A stretch of 56,451 nucleotides of DNA from Bifidobacteriaceae bacterium (GCA_031281585.1 JAITFE010000091.1:1-56451); one strand, 5' to 3'. Shown: positions 19,001 through 26,260, numbered from the stretch's first letter. Notes: generated by a model from the letters alone, not told the origin. A program made the numbers and translations.

Positions 19001-22000
19001 CGCAGGGCCCGCCACGAACGTGATCTCCTGGTCGGCTGGCCCGATCTTGGCGGCGCCGATCAACGCGTTGACCCGGTAGACGTCCGCTTTGACGGTGGTG
19101 AAGCGAACGGTCACCTGGCCGTTCTGGTCGGTGACGTATGGGCCGCCGGGAGTGGCGAGCAGGTCGCCGGGGACTTCCAGCGCCACGGGATAACCCGCGC
19201 CCACATTCAAGCCGTGCTCGTCGCACAGAGTGACAACGCCGGTGTAGTGGTCAACGCCGTCCGCGGTGCGGTAATTGGCCTCGACAGTCGGGTCGGGCGT
19301 GATCACGAAGCTCGACTCCAAGGCGTTTGGCGGATCGGTGGCGAACTGGAAATCCGCCTCGCCCACCTGGGGCCCGCTCGCCGACCCAAGCCGGACCACC
19401 AAGTGTGTGGTCTCGATCTCCGAGTCCACCAGCAAGACCCGCGCCAGACCCGTGTCGGAGGAGGCCACCGTCAGCGGATTGCTGAGCCGGTTGCCCTCCG
19501 AGTCCACGAAGTAGGCCGACTTGGCGGAGTCCAGCGTGAATGTCACGTCCGCTTCCGGCACCAAGTTGCCGAAGGCGTCCTTGACCGTCACCAGCGCCCA
19601 GTGCGCCTGGACCTCGTCGTTCAGCACCTTCCCCTTGGAGTAGTCGAATGTCGCCTTGGTCGCCTCCGAATCCGGGTCGCCCGGCGAGAAAACGGCCCGA
19701 GCCTCATAGGCGGTGGGACTTGAGCCCAACACGGGGATCTTGGCGTCCGCGTACTGAACCCACACCTCGTAAACGCCCGCGACGGTGGTCCTGATCAAGC
19801 CTTTGGCCTGTCCCACAGTGCCTCCGGTGCCGGTGCGCACAACCAGGGTGTACTCGGCCCCGCCGGCGGCCAGCCGCCAATGGACGGTGGCCTCCTCGTT
19901 GTTGGCGAGGGCGCCCGTGTCGGTCTTCAGGTTGACGGTGACCTCATAAGCGTCCTGGTCGTTCGCCACAACTTTGGCGGGCGAGGCGTTCTGCGCCCAT
20001 GGCGCCACCGAGAAATCAGACAGCGACGCGTCGACCGTCACATTGGAGAAGGTGGCCACCGGCCTGGGCGGTTGCGATTCGGCGCCGGCGAAAATGCCCT
20101 TGACCGGATAAGAGCCCGCGAAGTACGAGCGGATTTGGACCAGGCACACGCCCGAACCGTCCGCCGCCACGCCGCCGGCGGTCTTCCCGCCCAGCGCGGC
20201 GTCCTCGAACTTGGCTCCTTCCTCGCCGGGATAAGCCAGTTCGAAGCCGCAACCGGTGGCGTCATTGGGCACGGGGTTGCCGAAGAGGTCCTGCACCGTC
20301 ATCCAGGCCGGCACCGCCGCAGCGCCGTCCGCCCGCGCCGTGTTCTGGCCCACCTGCAGCGACGCGACAGTGTTACCAGGGTGGGGATCGCCCGGGTGGA
20401 AACCGGCCTTGACGCCGGTGGTCGGAGCTACAAAGCCGCTGGCGCCGTCAATCAGTTCGGCGGTGATGGTCCATTCCTTCGCCACCGTGGAGGCGAAGGT
20501 CCATTCCGCGACGGCTTGGCCCTGGGCGCTTATGACCGGGGTGATCGGGGCGCTGAAACCGGTCCGCAGAACGTTCTGGTTGTCTGAGAAGGACCAGTGG
20601 AACACCACTTTGGCCCCGAGCGACGGGTTGCCGTTCGAATCTTCCAACTCGACCCGCGCCGTGTGCGGGTGCTGGCCGTCCGCGAGCATGGTTTGGGTGC
20701 CGTCAGGGCCCGTGGTCGGGATTGTGAGGCGCGAACGGCCCGGATCCGGGGCCCCGGCCTCGAAGGTGACGTTGGCCTTGCCGTCCCCGGCCACCTCGGC
20801 GTCTTCGGCCTCATTCTTGACCACGTCGATGGCTTCGGCGGTCTGCGAGTCCACCACGAGGGCGCCGGTGACCTGGTGGGTGGCGGCCTTGGTGGAACTG
20901 ACCACCAAGGTGGCGTAGCCGTTCGCGGCCGCGACGTCGATGTCCGCCGGACCGGTTATGAGCTGAGCGCCGTCCAGGGCGGAGAGGTCCCGTGGGATGT
21001 GGAACCGCACCGTGCCGCTCGCGTCGTTGCCGAAGCCGTCCTTCAGGTGCGCTTTGACCCGCAGAGTCGCGAGGCCGTCAGCGGCGGCGGCGGCGTCCGG
21101 TTGGACCAGCCACGAGGCTCCAGCGACGGCCGGACCGGCCACCATGTGGGCGTACGCGTTCCCGCCGCTGGCCAAGCCGAGGTCGACCCCCTCGATCGCT
21201 ACATTGACCAACTGGTCGCCCGACTTGGTGCCCGTGAAGGTGGCGGTGTACGTGCCGGGGTTGGCGGCATCGTGCGTGAAAGCGCTGAACGAGAGGCCCG
21301 AGCCCTGCTGGCCGCGCGGCGTCAGACCGGCGGCGGCGTTGTCGATCGGGTCGCCGCCCAGGGCGTACAGGCGAACCGTGACGGAGCCGGTGTCGACTCC
21401 GTCCGCGCGCACGTCCGCCCTCGAAACGGTGTAGTCGGAAAGATTGTGGTCAACCTCGGAGAAAGCCCAGGTCAGCTTCTTGGGCGAACCCGGGATCCCC
21501 ACCGCTTGCCCGCCAACTTCGATGGTCGCGGTGATGACGCATTCGGTCGCCGTCGAAGAGTTGACGGTGGCCGAGGCGCGCCCCATGTCGGAGGACTGAA
21601 CGGTGACGGAGGCGGCATTGCCCGTGAACCTGGCCGCGCAGACTCCGCCCGGCGCCGCGGGCGTGAGGGCGAAGGTGACGTCCACCTCGCCCACGGGATT
21701 GTTGCGGCCGCCGTCCCAAACTCGCACGTTCGGATGGAACGGCAGGCTGGTGGCATGCTCGACCGAGTCGCCGCCGTCCGGTTGGTCCGCCGGGTCGTTC
21801 CAGTCGTCTTGGCCCCCGGCCGACTCGCCGGGGAAGTTCACCGGGTCGCCCAACACGAACACCGAGTCGGCCGCGCTGGCGGCGGGTGTGACGAACCGCG
21901 CCACGACGTGGTCGAGCCCCGTCGTTTGCGCCGGCACCAGCCACAGCGGCGTGCCGCCGGGAGCGTAGGCGACCTTGATCTGGTGGTCGCCGGGATGGCC

Positions 22001-25000
22001 GGCGTGAACCGTGATCTGGTACACGCCCTCGACGCATTTGCCTTGGACCAACTGCTCGGAACAGCCAAGATAGCCGGGCCCGAACGCGGTCGGCGCGCTG
22101 TAATGCACGCCGGTCGCCGGATCGCCGTTGGTCGGGGACTGCGCCACCAGCGCGCCCTCAGCGTCCTGGATCGGGTTGCCGACCGCGTTCCCAAGGGTCA
22201 CCCAGATTGTCTGCCAGCCCCACGGGCCGCTCGGGAGCGAGGGGTCCAAGCGGTTCGCGGGCTGGTTCGGGTTGGCGCTCACGGTCATGAAGGAATCGGC
22301 GGCCGTTGGCGGGACTTCCGCGAAGGAGAACGTCTCCGCTTCGGTCAGGTAGAACAGGTCGGAGTCGGAGTTCTTGACCAAGACCCGCTTGCCGGAGTAA
22401 TCCGCAGCGGTCTGGGACCAGATCTTGACGGTGTAGGTGCCCTCTTGGCCGGCGCCAGTCCGCTCCTGGATGACCACCCTGGCGGCCGGCGGCGCCGTCT
22501 CGGCCCAAGTGAGCTTTGGGTTAGGAGTCGCGGCGGCCCCGACGATGGGATTGCCGTTCGCGTCCCGCAGGGTGATCAGGCCGGTGTGGTAAAGGTTCGA
22601 CTGGTCGTGGTTGGTGGCGGAGGTGTCCTTGTAGCCGGTCGAGGTGATGGCGAAGCTTGAGGTGCCGACGGCTGCTGGACCGGCCACGAAGGTGGCCTGC
22701 ACATAGAGCTGGGCTGGCGCGCCGGCTTTGGGCAAGGCGCCGGCCACGCCGTCCACGCGGACTCCGATGTTCTTGACGCCGGCTTTGGTGGAGGAGACCG
22801 CAACCGTGTAGTGACCCGCGACCGCCTGGTCCTCGGTGATTTGGCCGAACACCAGGCCAACGTCGGCGGGACAGGTGGTCCCGGGCGCCGTGGACGGGCC
22901 ATTCGCGCAGGTCAGGGTGAAATCGCTGGCGGGTACGCCGACGGCGTCGTTGCCGAAGGCGTCTTGCAGCCAGATGTCCAGCGTGTAGGCGTCCGCCTGG
23001 GCGGTCGTGGTGGCGTTGGCGACCTGGTCCTCGGTGTCGACAAGATCGATGGTGCCGCTCGCGCCGCGCGAGGCGGACTTGAACCAAACCTTGACCGGGT
23101 CCACGTCCGTCGCGCCGCCGCCGAGTTTCTTGACATAGGTCGTCCCGATTTGGGCTTTCAAGTCATAGCCGCCAACCCGTGTGGCGGTGATTCGGACCGG
23201 ATACCGGCAGCCGCCGTCTTGGCCCAGGACGCAGGTGTAGTCCTGGCCGGCGTCCGTCCAGGCGCTGCCATCCGCGGAGTACTGCAGAACGGCGCCCGTG
23301 GCGATGCCCGATGCCGTCCCCGGCGCCAGCGTCAAGCGCACCGCTTGGCCTTCGAGGGCCGCGTCCACCCAAGCGCCGAAGGCGTTCATGACTCGGCCGT
23401 TGACCGCCAAGTGGACGCTCGACGCGCCGCTTCCAACCACCAGGGGATCCGCTTGGTTGTCGGAGGGCGTGGCGGTCACCGACGAGGCGCTGACGCTCAT
23501 GGCCGGGACGTAGGTGAGCCGGCAGGTGATGTCCCGCGCGGCCTGGTTGCCGGGGATGGCGACCACGCCGGCGGCGGCGTTGACGGAGGCGCCCACGACC
23601 GCCTGGGTGTCCGAGGCGAAGCAGTACGTGTCGACCGGTTGGCCGGCCTCATTCCGGGTGCCCAACTGCCAGCCGTTCAGGCCGACCGCGCCGGGCGCGC
23701 CAATCCCGTTCGTGGAGATGGTGATCTCCCCGGCCGGGTCGACGACGGCGTGCCCAATGCTTGAGACCGCGAACGCCTCCGAACCGTCCGTGGCGATGGC
23801 ATCCGCGCTGGAAGAGGGGGTCGACCCCGAAACGTTGCCCAGGCCAAGGCTCACATTGGCGGCCACGCCGCCCAGGGTGCGGGCCTCCAAACGGACCACG
23901 GCGCCGGCCACGCCCAGGCGGTAGTCCTCGACTTCGCCAGCCGATGTCGGGGTGCTCGAAGTCGGGTTGGACGAAGGCCGGGAGGTGGCCGTGACGGCCG
24001 AATCCGATGAGACCCGGGCCCGCGCGTAGACGGCCGCGAGCCCGCCCGCGGGCAGACCCGTCCCGGGGGTGTAGCTGCAGTACACGTATCCCCACGCGTC
24101 CGGCCTGGAGGCGCAGCCGCCCGCCGCGCCGCCCAACAATTCGGAGTCGAACGAACCCGAAACGGCCCCGGAACCGCTCACGCTGGAGATCCAGGCGCGG
24201 ACGGTGCTGGCCGCCACCGCGGCGGAATCGCCAGTTGCCTGGGCCCGGAAGCGGTAGGTCTTGCCGGCCACCATGATCTGGTCCTGCGCCGGAACCCACG
24301 CGAGTTGGGCGTCGTCTCGGCCCGCCACATAGGGGGCCAATTCCAGACCGTCATCGGTCGGGTGGGAATCTGCGGCCTGGCTGGGCGAGCCGTCCGCGTA
24401 AAGGCCGGGCGCCGACCCGAGCAACAGGTACGGCTGGCCGCCGCGCAGCGGGTGGGCGTACGGGCCGTTCTCCGCGTTGGCGGTTTGGTACGAAGAGGGC
24501 GCATCGCCCCAGGACGCCGCCGTGGTGACGCCGAAGTCGGCCTGCACCGGAGCCAAGTCGGTGGTCATGGTGACCTTGGCGACAATGGCCGCGCCGCCCG
24601 TGGCGGCCAGCGGATTGCCGGTCTGGCCCGCCTGCTGGCCGTCCAGGGCGTCAACGCCGTCAACGCGCGCGCCGCGGCAAAGGCCGCTGACCGTCTGCGG
24701 GACGTAATCCGCTCCGCCCTGGGCGCACAACGCGGTCAGGGTGTTGGAGGATGTGTCGCCGGCCTCGGTGAAAACCCCGGCGCTCGCGTAACTCTGGGTG
24801 GCGTTGACTCCCGCCAGGGTTGGACGCTTCAGGCGCACCAAGAACTCGGTGCTGACCGAGGGCAAGAGCGCCGTGTAGTTGCCCAGCAGGTTGGTTTGCA
24901 TTTCGCCGCGCTTGGTCCAAGTGGTCGAACCGCTGGCGGCGTCGCCCTGCCACAATTCGATTGTGGCACCGGCCAGAGGAGGGTCGCCGGCGACAGAGCC

Positions 25001-26260
25001 GTCACCGTCCACGTCGTTGTAGACCGTGCCCTTCACCACGGGAGCGACCTGGGGACTGGCGAAGTCGGACGGATTGAAGCCGGACGACCCAAGTTCCGCG
25101 CTCGCGCCGGACAGCGTGTTCCACCGGTACATCATGCCGCCCGAGGTGATGGCGTAAAGGGCACCGTCCATGAAACCCATTCCCATTAAATCCGCCGCCC
25201 AGGCCACGCTGCCGTCCAGGACTCTGACGAGCTCGTAGGTCCAGGCCTCGTTGGTGAACGCGCCGGCCGAATCCCTCGGCACGTTGATTCGCATCAAACC
25301 GTAGCGACCGCCGCCGGAGTACACGATCACGTAGAAGTCGCCAAACGCGTCGATGGCCAAGTCCCCGCTGCTGCTCCAAACGTTCCCCGTGTAGGTGTTC
25401 GCCGGGCTCATGGCGTTCCACTGCTCCGAGAGGGTCCGGCCACCCAATCCTTTGACGGTGTCGGTGGCCGCCAGGCAGGTGTAGGTCCCGTTTTCCTCGA
25501 CCCGCAGGATCCTGGGCATGAAACCGATGTTGGTGGCGGTGATGCCACTCAGTTCCGGGGGCCTAGACCCGTACTTGGTTTCAACATAGTTTGCGAGGAA
25601 CTGGGGGCCCGAACGGCCGCCCAGGGCGTACAGGTAGCCGCTTCGAGCGCTGATTTCCGCGCTGTATTGTTCGCCCAGTTTGTCAAGGCCGCAGTTTGGA
25701 AGGGTTCCCCGGGCCGAACCGTCGACCTTCCCGTCGCCCTCCGCCTTGAACAGGCTCGTGGCGCCGCCGTCGGCCGATATGGAGATCATATGGACGCGGT
25801 TGTCCTGGGCGTGCTTGAACACCGGCCCCACGGCGATCGTGTCGCGGGCGCTGGCCCCGCTGCCCTGCGACGTGCCCTCGGCGTCGAACATGGCGGGCAA
25901 GTCGGCCGCGCCGTTGAGGCCGGTGATGGCGGAGGGGTTGGTGAAAGCGCGCAGCCGAGAGGTCACCGCGTAACGGGGGTCGTTCGCGTTGGTGCCAGCC
26001 CCCTTGCCGGAGTTGATCTTGACCCAAAGCTGGTTCTTCGCGAACACGCCGTTCCAGGGCGGGCTTGGCGCCCAGTTGCCGGTGCGGGTGACCGCGTTGG
26101 CGGAGTTGGAGCTCATCCAACTCTGGGCCAGCGTCACCCCGCCCAAGGCGATCGCCCCTGCCGTCAGCAGGGCGACGGGCTTCACGGCTAAGCGCGGCAA
26201 ACGCTTCAGGAAACCCGGACGGAAAGCGGAATTGGGCGCGGAAGAACCCAGTGTGGTCAT
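7004..26260 (-). CDS. Giant (6418 aa) LPFTG cell-wall-anchored Ig-repeat surface protein
   Basis: A secreted, sortase-anchored protein of roughly 650 kDa. Residues 1-56 form a signal peptide (basic start, hydrophobic ALLTAGAIALGGVTLA, cleavage near SANA). About 60-400 look like a beta-propeller-type head (GYLYALGGRSG, MDGALYAITSGG). About 407-480 is an SdrD/Cna-B-like domain (GTVYNDVDGDGS), and near 770 is a GEVEDYRLG element. From about 1,000 to 6,100 there are some 40 invasin/Big_1-like domains of 105-125 residues, each with ADG..., V.D..GNP and ...AG.Y.V.A motifs. Two Big_6-like domains (VVDTTPP, DEDGNVV) precede a Pro linker, LPFTG (6378-6382), a membrane helix and an Arg tail. ATG 26260 has GGGAG 8 bases upstream. 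No sortase gene lies in the window. Role inferred: adhesion or a stalk holding the N-terminal head far from the wall. Confidence 0.95.
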   Translation of the reverse strand: MTTLGSSAPNSAFRPGFLKRLPRLAVKPVALLTAGAIALGGVTLAQSWMSSNSANAVTRTGNWAPSPPWNGVFAKNQLWVKINSGKGAGTNANDPRYAVTSRLRAFTNPSAITGLNGAADLPAMFDAEGTSQGSGASARDTIAVGPVFKHAQDNRVHMISISADGGATSLFKAEGDGKVDGSARGTLPNCGLDKLGEQYSAEISARSGYLYALGGRSGPQFLANYVETKYGSRPPELSGITATNIGFMPRILRVEENGTYTCLAATDTVKGLGGRTLSEQWNAMSPANTYTGNVWSSSGDLAIDAFGDFYVIVYSGGGRYGLMRINVPRDSAGAFTNEAWTYELVRVLDGSVAWAADLMGMGFMDGALYAITSGGMMYRWNTLSGASAELGSSGFNPSDFASPQVAPVVKGTVYNDVDGDGSVAGDPPLAGATIELWQGDAASGSTTWTKRGEMQTNLLGNYTALLPSVSTEFLVRLKRPTLAGVNATQSYASAGVFTEAGDTSSNTLTALCAQGGADYVPQTVSGLCRGARVDGVDALDGQQAGQTGNPLAATGGAAIVAKVTMTTDLAPVQADFGVTTAASWGDAPSSYQTANAENGPYAHPLRGGQPYLLLGSAPGLYADGSPSQAADSHPTDDGLELAPYVAGRDDAQLAWVPAQDQIMVAGKTYRFRAQATGDSAAVAASTVRAWISSVSGSGAVSGSFDSELLGGAAGGCASRPDAWGYVYCSYTPGTGLPAGGLAAVYARARVSSDSAVTATSRPSSNPTSSTPTSAGEVEDYRLGVAGAVVRLEARTLGGVAANVSLGLGNVSGSTPSSSADAIATDGSEAFAVSSIGHAVVDPAGEITISTNGIGAPGAVGLNGWQLGTRNEAGQPVDTYCFASDTQAVVGASVNAAAGVVAIPGNQAARDITCRLTYVPAMSVSASSVTATPSDNQADPLVVGSGASSVHLAVNGRVMNAFGAWVDAALEGQAVRLTLAPGTASGIATGAVLQYSADGSAWTDAGQDYTCVLGQDGGCRYPVRITATRVGGYDLKAQIGTTYVKKLGGGATDVDPVKVWFKSASRGASGTIDLVDTEDQVANATTTAQADAYTLDIWLQDAFGNDAVGVPASDFTLTCANGPSTAPGTTCPADVGLVFGQITEDQAVAGHYTVAVSSTKAGVKNIGVRVDGVAGALPKAGAPAQLYVQATFVAGPAAVGTSSFAITSTGYKDTSATNHDQSNLYHTGLITLRDANGNPIVGAAATPNPKLTWAETAPPAARVVIQERTGAGQEGTYTVKIWSQTAADYSGKRVLVKNSDSDLFYLTEAETFSFAEVPPTAADSFMTVSANPNQPANRLDPSLPSGPWGWQTIWVTLGNAVGNPIQDAEGALVAQSPTNGDPATGVHYSAPTAFGPGYLGCSEQLVQGKCVEGVYQITVHAGHPGDHQIKVAYAPGGTPLWLVPAQTTGLDHVVARFVTPAASAADSVFVLGDPVNFPGESAGGQDDWNDPADQPDGGDSVEHATSLPFHPNVRVWDGGRNNPVGEVDVTFALTPAAPGGVCAARFTGNAASVTVQSSDMGRASATVNSSTATECVITATIEVGGQAVGIPGSPKKLTWAFSEVDHNLSDYTVSRADVRADGVDTGSVTVRLYALGGDPIDNAAAGLTPRGQQGSGLSFSAFTHDAANPGTYTATFTGTKSGDQLVNVAIEGVDLGLASGGNAYAHMVAGPAVAGASWLVQPDAAAAADGLATLRVKAHLKDGFGNDASGTVRFHIPRDLSALDGAQLITGPADIDVAAANGYATLVVSSTKAATHQVTGALVVDSQTAEAIDVVKNEAEDAEVAGDGKANVTFEAGAPDPGRSRLTIPTTGPDGTQTMLADGQHPHTARVELEDSNGNPSLGAKVVFHWSFSDNQNVLRTGFSAPITPVISAQGQAVAEWTFASTVAKEWTITAELIDGASGFVAPTTGVKAGFHPGDPHPGNTVASLQVGQNTARADGAAAVPAWMTVQDLFGNPVPNDATGCGFELAYPGEEGAKFEDAALGGKTAGGVAADGSGVCLVQIRSYFAGSYPVKGIFAGAESQPPRPVATFSNVTVDASLSDFSVAPWAQNASPAKVVANDQDAYEVTVNLKTDTGALANNEEATVHWRLAAGGAEYTLVVRTGTGGTVGQAKGLIRTTVAGVYEVWVQYADAKIPVLGSSPTAYEARAVFSPGDPDSEATKATFDYSKGKVLNDEVQAHWALVTVKDAFGNLVPEADVTFTLDSAKSAYFVDSEGNRLSNPLTVASSDTGLARVLLVDSEIETTHLVVRLGSASGPQVGEADFQFATDPPNALESSFVITPDPTVEANYRTADGVDHYTGVVTLCDEHGLNVGAGYPVALEVPGDLLATPGGPYVTDQNGQVTVRFTTVKADVYRVNALIGAAKIGPADQEITFVAGPAVAANSELSVSSGKPLADGQATHSATVKVVDAHGNAVAGQVVAFTVSEGAQGVAGPEFTGTGQPQATAASCDPGLQGAPDWCVEKGLARVYIVSNEPGTFAVAAALGANPVKHSPLDVMFSAGEPDPDKSFRTVTPDTDKDPAAKVPASGTDAYSVDVTVISVNGIKVDAAAVRLTVDSPDVAVKDLAGLDANGSTRATGVAMSDHYGTYAWTATSLKAGVYYGKVEVLTEGNVWRQVGARVELRFKALAPGAEHSWLVQPDGTGVANDSQTLPVKVRAYDKNGNPADSGTVVFAIPAGTAVEGVAGPGPVTVDIVDGVALINVRATVAAIHEITATIGGEPVETVKNAAEDRTLRPDGIVLLEFRHGDPAPGNSMLTIPTTADNPPTKLVGGADKHRAEVVVKDAFDNLVANGAAQVAFSWSYTDNAGRLITASTAARPTPTDANGVAKWEFGSDVATTWTITARVEGTSADANGSPKHATFRAGTIDAGKTLATFDVDSTLQKPNGVAFAWAKMRAVDAYGNPLEGETLDFGLEYTGNGPLYNAAPGGSKTTTRTSGADGWTEARIYSNWAGDFDAYGELAGTRSEYKQVHFSDAVADPNTSSFKVEAAPTNTVHPKALANGVESYQVTVTLRDSEIHLVNAGSRVYFTPQGVPGAEAFDVQATGGAQGTGVVVVPFTTLKAGLWKVEVKIGDDPIGTELNPAVKEALVEFLPLEADAGKSKLISPASPARANGMDTQVVTAELKDANGNVTGGTVDFVIPGGVSALKADGAWTAGPGTVSIPTGDPAAGGTAGTALLVLRSTVYDPSQHPVTVYLITASVGGVGITDGSPARARFTNADLSAAQSVFTIPSTTDGQGNWVKKAVVAEHHNPTVTLKDSSGNVYTPPTAVTFSYRLENTAAWSPGPVLTTENGTAAWGDFTVTQAGVYEVRATIASGQIPDGNTVRLAEFKPGPADPATSEFTSSAGSKILPNDTSAHYAQVVVKDSHGNVREGDLVTFTLPAGGDAHFATPGCDTWSCELLSSDIGRARVLITSARATTARVRGLLGADLVGEADLVFEADQADAASSTWRITPSGTRVADGVEYFTAEVQVNDANGLAKQGARVLFDVPGAVRVLEPESSWVSDANGQVTVRFVSEVADVYKVSALIGNDRIRPGEKEIEFVAGEISFDADKTFLTEPGFSALVGGQEQVVVATVQDAKGNPVRGAWIKFEVPEFTSLAPGAFDELQVDRNGEARLRLVSNKAGTYEVTAQAKKDSGGAYQAIVGGSPAHVTFTNLPASPGHSRISTADAGPKKADGAESYTVKVELFDQYGNEVEGAGKAVAVTFTLYTEDGSAPQPGVASLVENTATNAHGVATVPFATTKAGLWKATATIAEGPVEIGSPLALPFVAGQAAAGASDFYVSGNNVLADGEARHAAWVIARDVFGNPVLPGAEVRFALLDEGSPNVPGPTLIPADGVAEVCDFEAAPQDKPEWCTEPGKAQVAITSKEPDSFRVTATIDGLTVRRAPLPVSFESGPPSAAESTYTLSPDTASSNVSVTATADGSQTYTLTATIRSAARILVPGARVRLTGLDPTKVFAVEGSFDGYTGVPQSDHYGTYTWHLYSPVADEFTGTLQVDLATNDWADIAPAPFTLRFAADGIDVGESWLVQPAGSRKADGEDAFEVKVHARDANRNDVTQGSVTFTVPPGLKAVSGGAPITGGANVTIAAPIVDGYAKVFYTTTEIGEYTVQASAPGGAILAVKNVTELALDGDQDGKVELGFVNGPVSAARSTLTIPTAEGTPGTKVANGSDAHKARVEAFDEFGNAASREEIVFEYGYGTSFNTVTRLTDDNGVAELEFTSTRAVEYRVRAFVRGSEEVGGSPKHARFVPGEVDVAKTLASFWVNQTPAQADGVAQVEARVKVQDANGNGVDGYEIGFRVGTDLADATLQAYLAPIDDLKTQLGVLSATVAGEAGIATLGVVSRWPGDYPVVALIGPDETAPKLAHFTRDAVSAKHSWFSVAPKPGNAGDPALADGADAYRVSVQVRNPSNTPVNLGGEVHLTPVAGGTPAIYPFTAGADGAPVGTASVDVSTLAAGDYWVAVKVGDESLATEPDGQIIRVQVAFQAGPAFAGTSFLTGPLAPAQADGVQTQVITATVRDANGNPLLGKPVVFAIPADVQAVVGGLLLSGPTVTLTTASAGDAAGVATLTLVSTKVGEYPVTATQNGLSIPEGGRPAVARFVNADLSLAGSLFTIPTATDAQGNTVKKEVLREYHHPTVTLYDVSGNLYTPQVPIAFSYRLQGSGVWTPGPTIDTVGGTAVWTGFTVRQAGVYEVRANAPSGQVPEPDAVRLAEFKHGPADAGASAFTTSQGEVLPDGKATHYGQVVVKDAYGNLIEDEPVTFTLPAGDPAQFVAAGPECQPKSCVLKSSATGQARAYLTATAEVTTRVRGLLDATLVGEGDVVFAAEPALAENSRWTITPDGTRVADGVEFFTATVVTKGPSDLAKPGTRVGFEVPPAVRITEPPADWVSDSNGELTVHFTSLTAGVYTVNALIGADKIRRIDQEIQFVAGDISFDPNRTFLTPPRSSAIANGSDEQVVVATVQDAQGNPVLGAWVKFAVPEGTSLAAGTSDELEVDERGEARLRLVSTVAASYEVTAQAKKGVGGNYEPITGNSPAAVNFVAGPVSAAHSRIWTDDVGPKRVGGAESYLVKVELRDEFGNTVLRSGNDVAFRFELAGQPTVERNAQTAGNGVASFAFATNAAGEWLGTAKYGGAAVGAGADSSVRLLFVHSDPDVSGASSFGVSGGTPLADGIQAHSAWAVIRDVHGNPVPDVWVDFTVGIGNPQIAGPVLDSGEAAKSLRTDKDGRAAAAITSNEPGTFQVSGAVAGVAVNGSPKDVQFGTGAPDALHSSYTLAPDTAGPGNANVSQTASGLAADAYVLTAVVRDGADLLVPGAAVRVIGLPSDVLSDKDLSGPLVATGTPADAATYGKFAWQLYSAKAGIYTGKLQVYTQGAWHDIGGPFELRFRAGAIDPDGSWLVEPGTPAPADGVATLTVAAKLHDANGNPADSGTVVFHIPAGVTANGGANSVAGPCDVEVDVAGGVASIRVAANAVGSFTVTAGLKGSPEQAIWLVKNASEDATVNTSGQVTVRFTNTAISAQASELSIPTAGDQVLVGGPTHTAQVLVKDTQGHVVPGAQVKFQYTPGSNAGPHAADYAPNSLAWTTHATASQAVSNADGVARVAFPADVTLAGAHVAQWIWVQAFVEVDGLFRPVGQAEPAPAHPQALKGAEFRAHPTVSLENTVFETFEDAVANDGLERSWARVFVADQYGNGIPGRDVAFELPASQAGALGTPEFVETGGPGGAKRVTVTTCAANLGTVPEECKRDGVYTPGLAYVAITSLYEGVFPVSAVVADAGSPIALGQRPVRFDAGAGVAAASSFTLERTDSSTPIVRANGEDSYTLTVTVMNGLAGAASRPVSGECVVPQLPNSVNVKTPGPPVGACATPGSYETDLNGRVAFQLVSTTAGTVSVGAKLGASSIPTEAGGLVYTRQAVFVGGAPAATMTELTSPSRPARADDPAGQTVTATVRDQFGNLASCWSPAWEQIPCEIEFAFPAGTWVGSGGARTEGPGVVAAQTGLPDFGAAIQPAGAGQAAVTFLGVEGYFDVTAKVFGAPVELADSVRSAPGVAAPAHIRFTDATSPGQPEVYPSDGGHVDGKVAEEDLGDAAEGELVVVITDEDGNVVATCPVAADGTFDCPLSPRQPDGTELHVVIEDPAGNDSDPAEVVVDTTPPGIPVPKPTDGTELTGRGDSEGDTIIVKNPDGIVLCVTTVGEEPGRTWSCELEPPAAEGDMLIIVEEDAAHNQVSRPWRAGVPELRMAKATLCAGDRQVLAATNFQPNEEVAIAVNGEAVTTVTANADGALTVEWLTSTATGEGEQVVTLTGPLSGDWAGGYDASACKAPPPPPTPPQLPFTGADGLVGLTGAGLGLLLAGFFLLVAARRRGREPEEIR
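7945..9937 (-). repeat. Higher-order cassette 4, truncated (domains A-E)
   Basis: Begins at SWLVEP (residue 5442) with A and B (LSIPTAGD), followed by C-, D- and E-like domains (E: ELTSPSRPARAD). It then passes into the Big_6-like wall-proximal part. C and D are more diverged here than in cassettes 2 and 3, so the domain letters for these two are tentative. Confidence 0.65.
9938..14056 (-). repeat. Higher-order cassette 3 of the giant gene (12 domains A-L)
   Basis: Runs from SWLVQP at residue 4069 to SWLVEP at 5442 (1373 residues), with the same 12-domain order as cassette 2. Equivalent domains are much closer to each other than to their neighbours: F has FTIPTATDAQGN against FTIPSTTDGQGN, H has ITPDGTRVADGVE against ITPSGTRVADGVE, and I shares EQVVVATVQDA and GEARLRLVS. 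Confidence 0.85.
14057..18238 (-). repeat. Higher-order cassette 2 of the giant gene (12 domains A-L)
   Basis: Runs from SWLVQP at residue 2675 to the next copy at 4069 (1394 residues). It has all 12 domains in order: A, B (LTIPTT), C (KTLATFDV), D (FKVEA), E (KLISPASPA), F (VFTIPSTTD), G (EFTSSAG), H (WRITPSGTRVADG), I (KTFLTEP), J (HSRISTADAGPK), K (DFYVSG), L (YTLSPDTA). Confidence 0.85.
18239..21115 (-). repeat. Higher-order cassette 1 of the giant gene (8 domains: A B C D G H K L)
   Basis: Begins at the SWLVQP motif of residue 1716 and ends before the next one at residue 2675 (959 residues). By eye the domains follow the order A (SWLVQP), B (LTIPT), C (ASLQV), D (FSVAP), G (ATFDYS), H (FVITPD), K (ELSVSSG), L (VTPDT). 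Compared with cassettes 2 and 3 it lacks the pairs E-F and I-J. Confidence 0.8.

Noticed and set aside
7004-26260. CRISPR-like regular repetition in the giant gene
   Set aside because: The repeats are protein-coding, imperfect and over 300 bases long; there are no short identical repeats with unique spacers and no cas genes.
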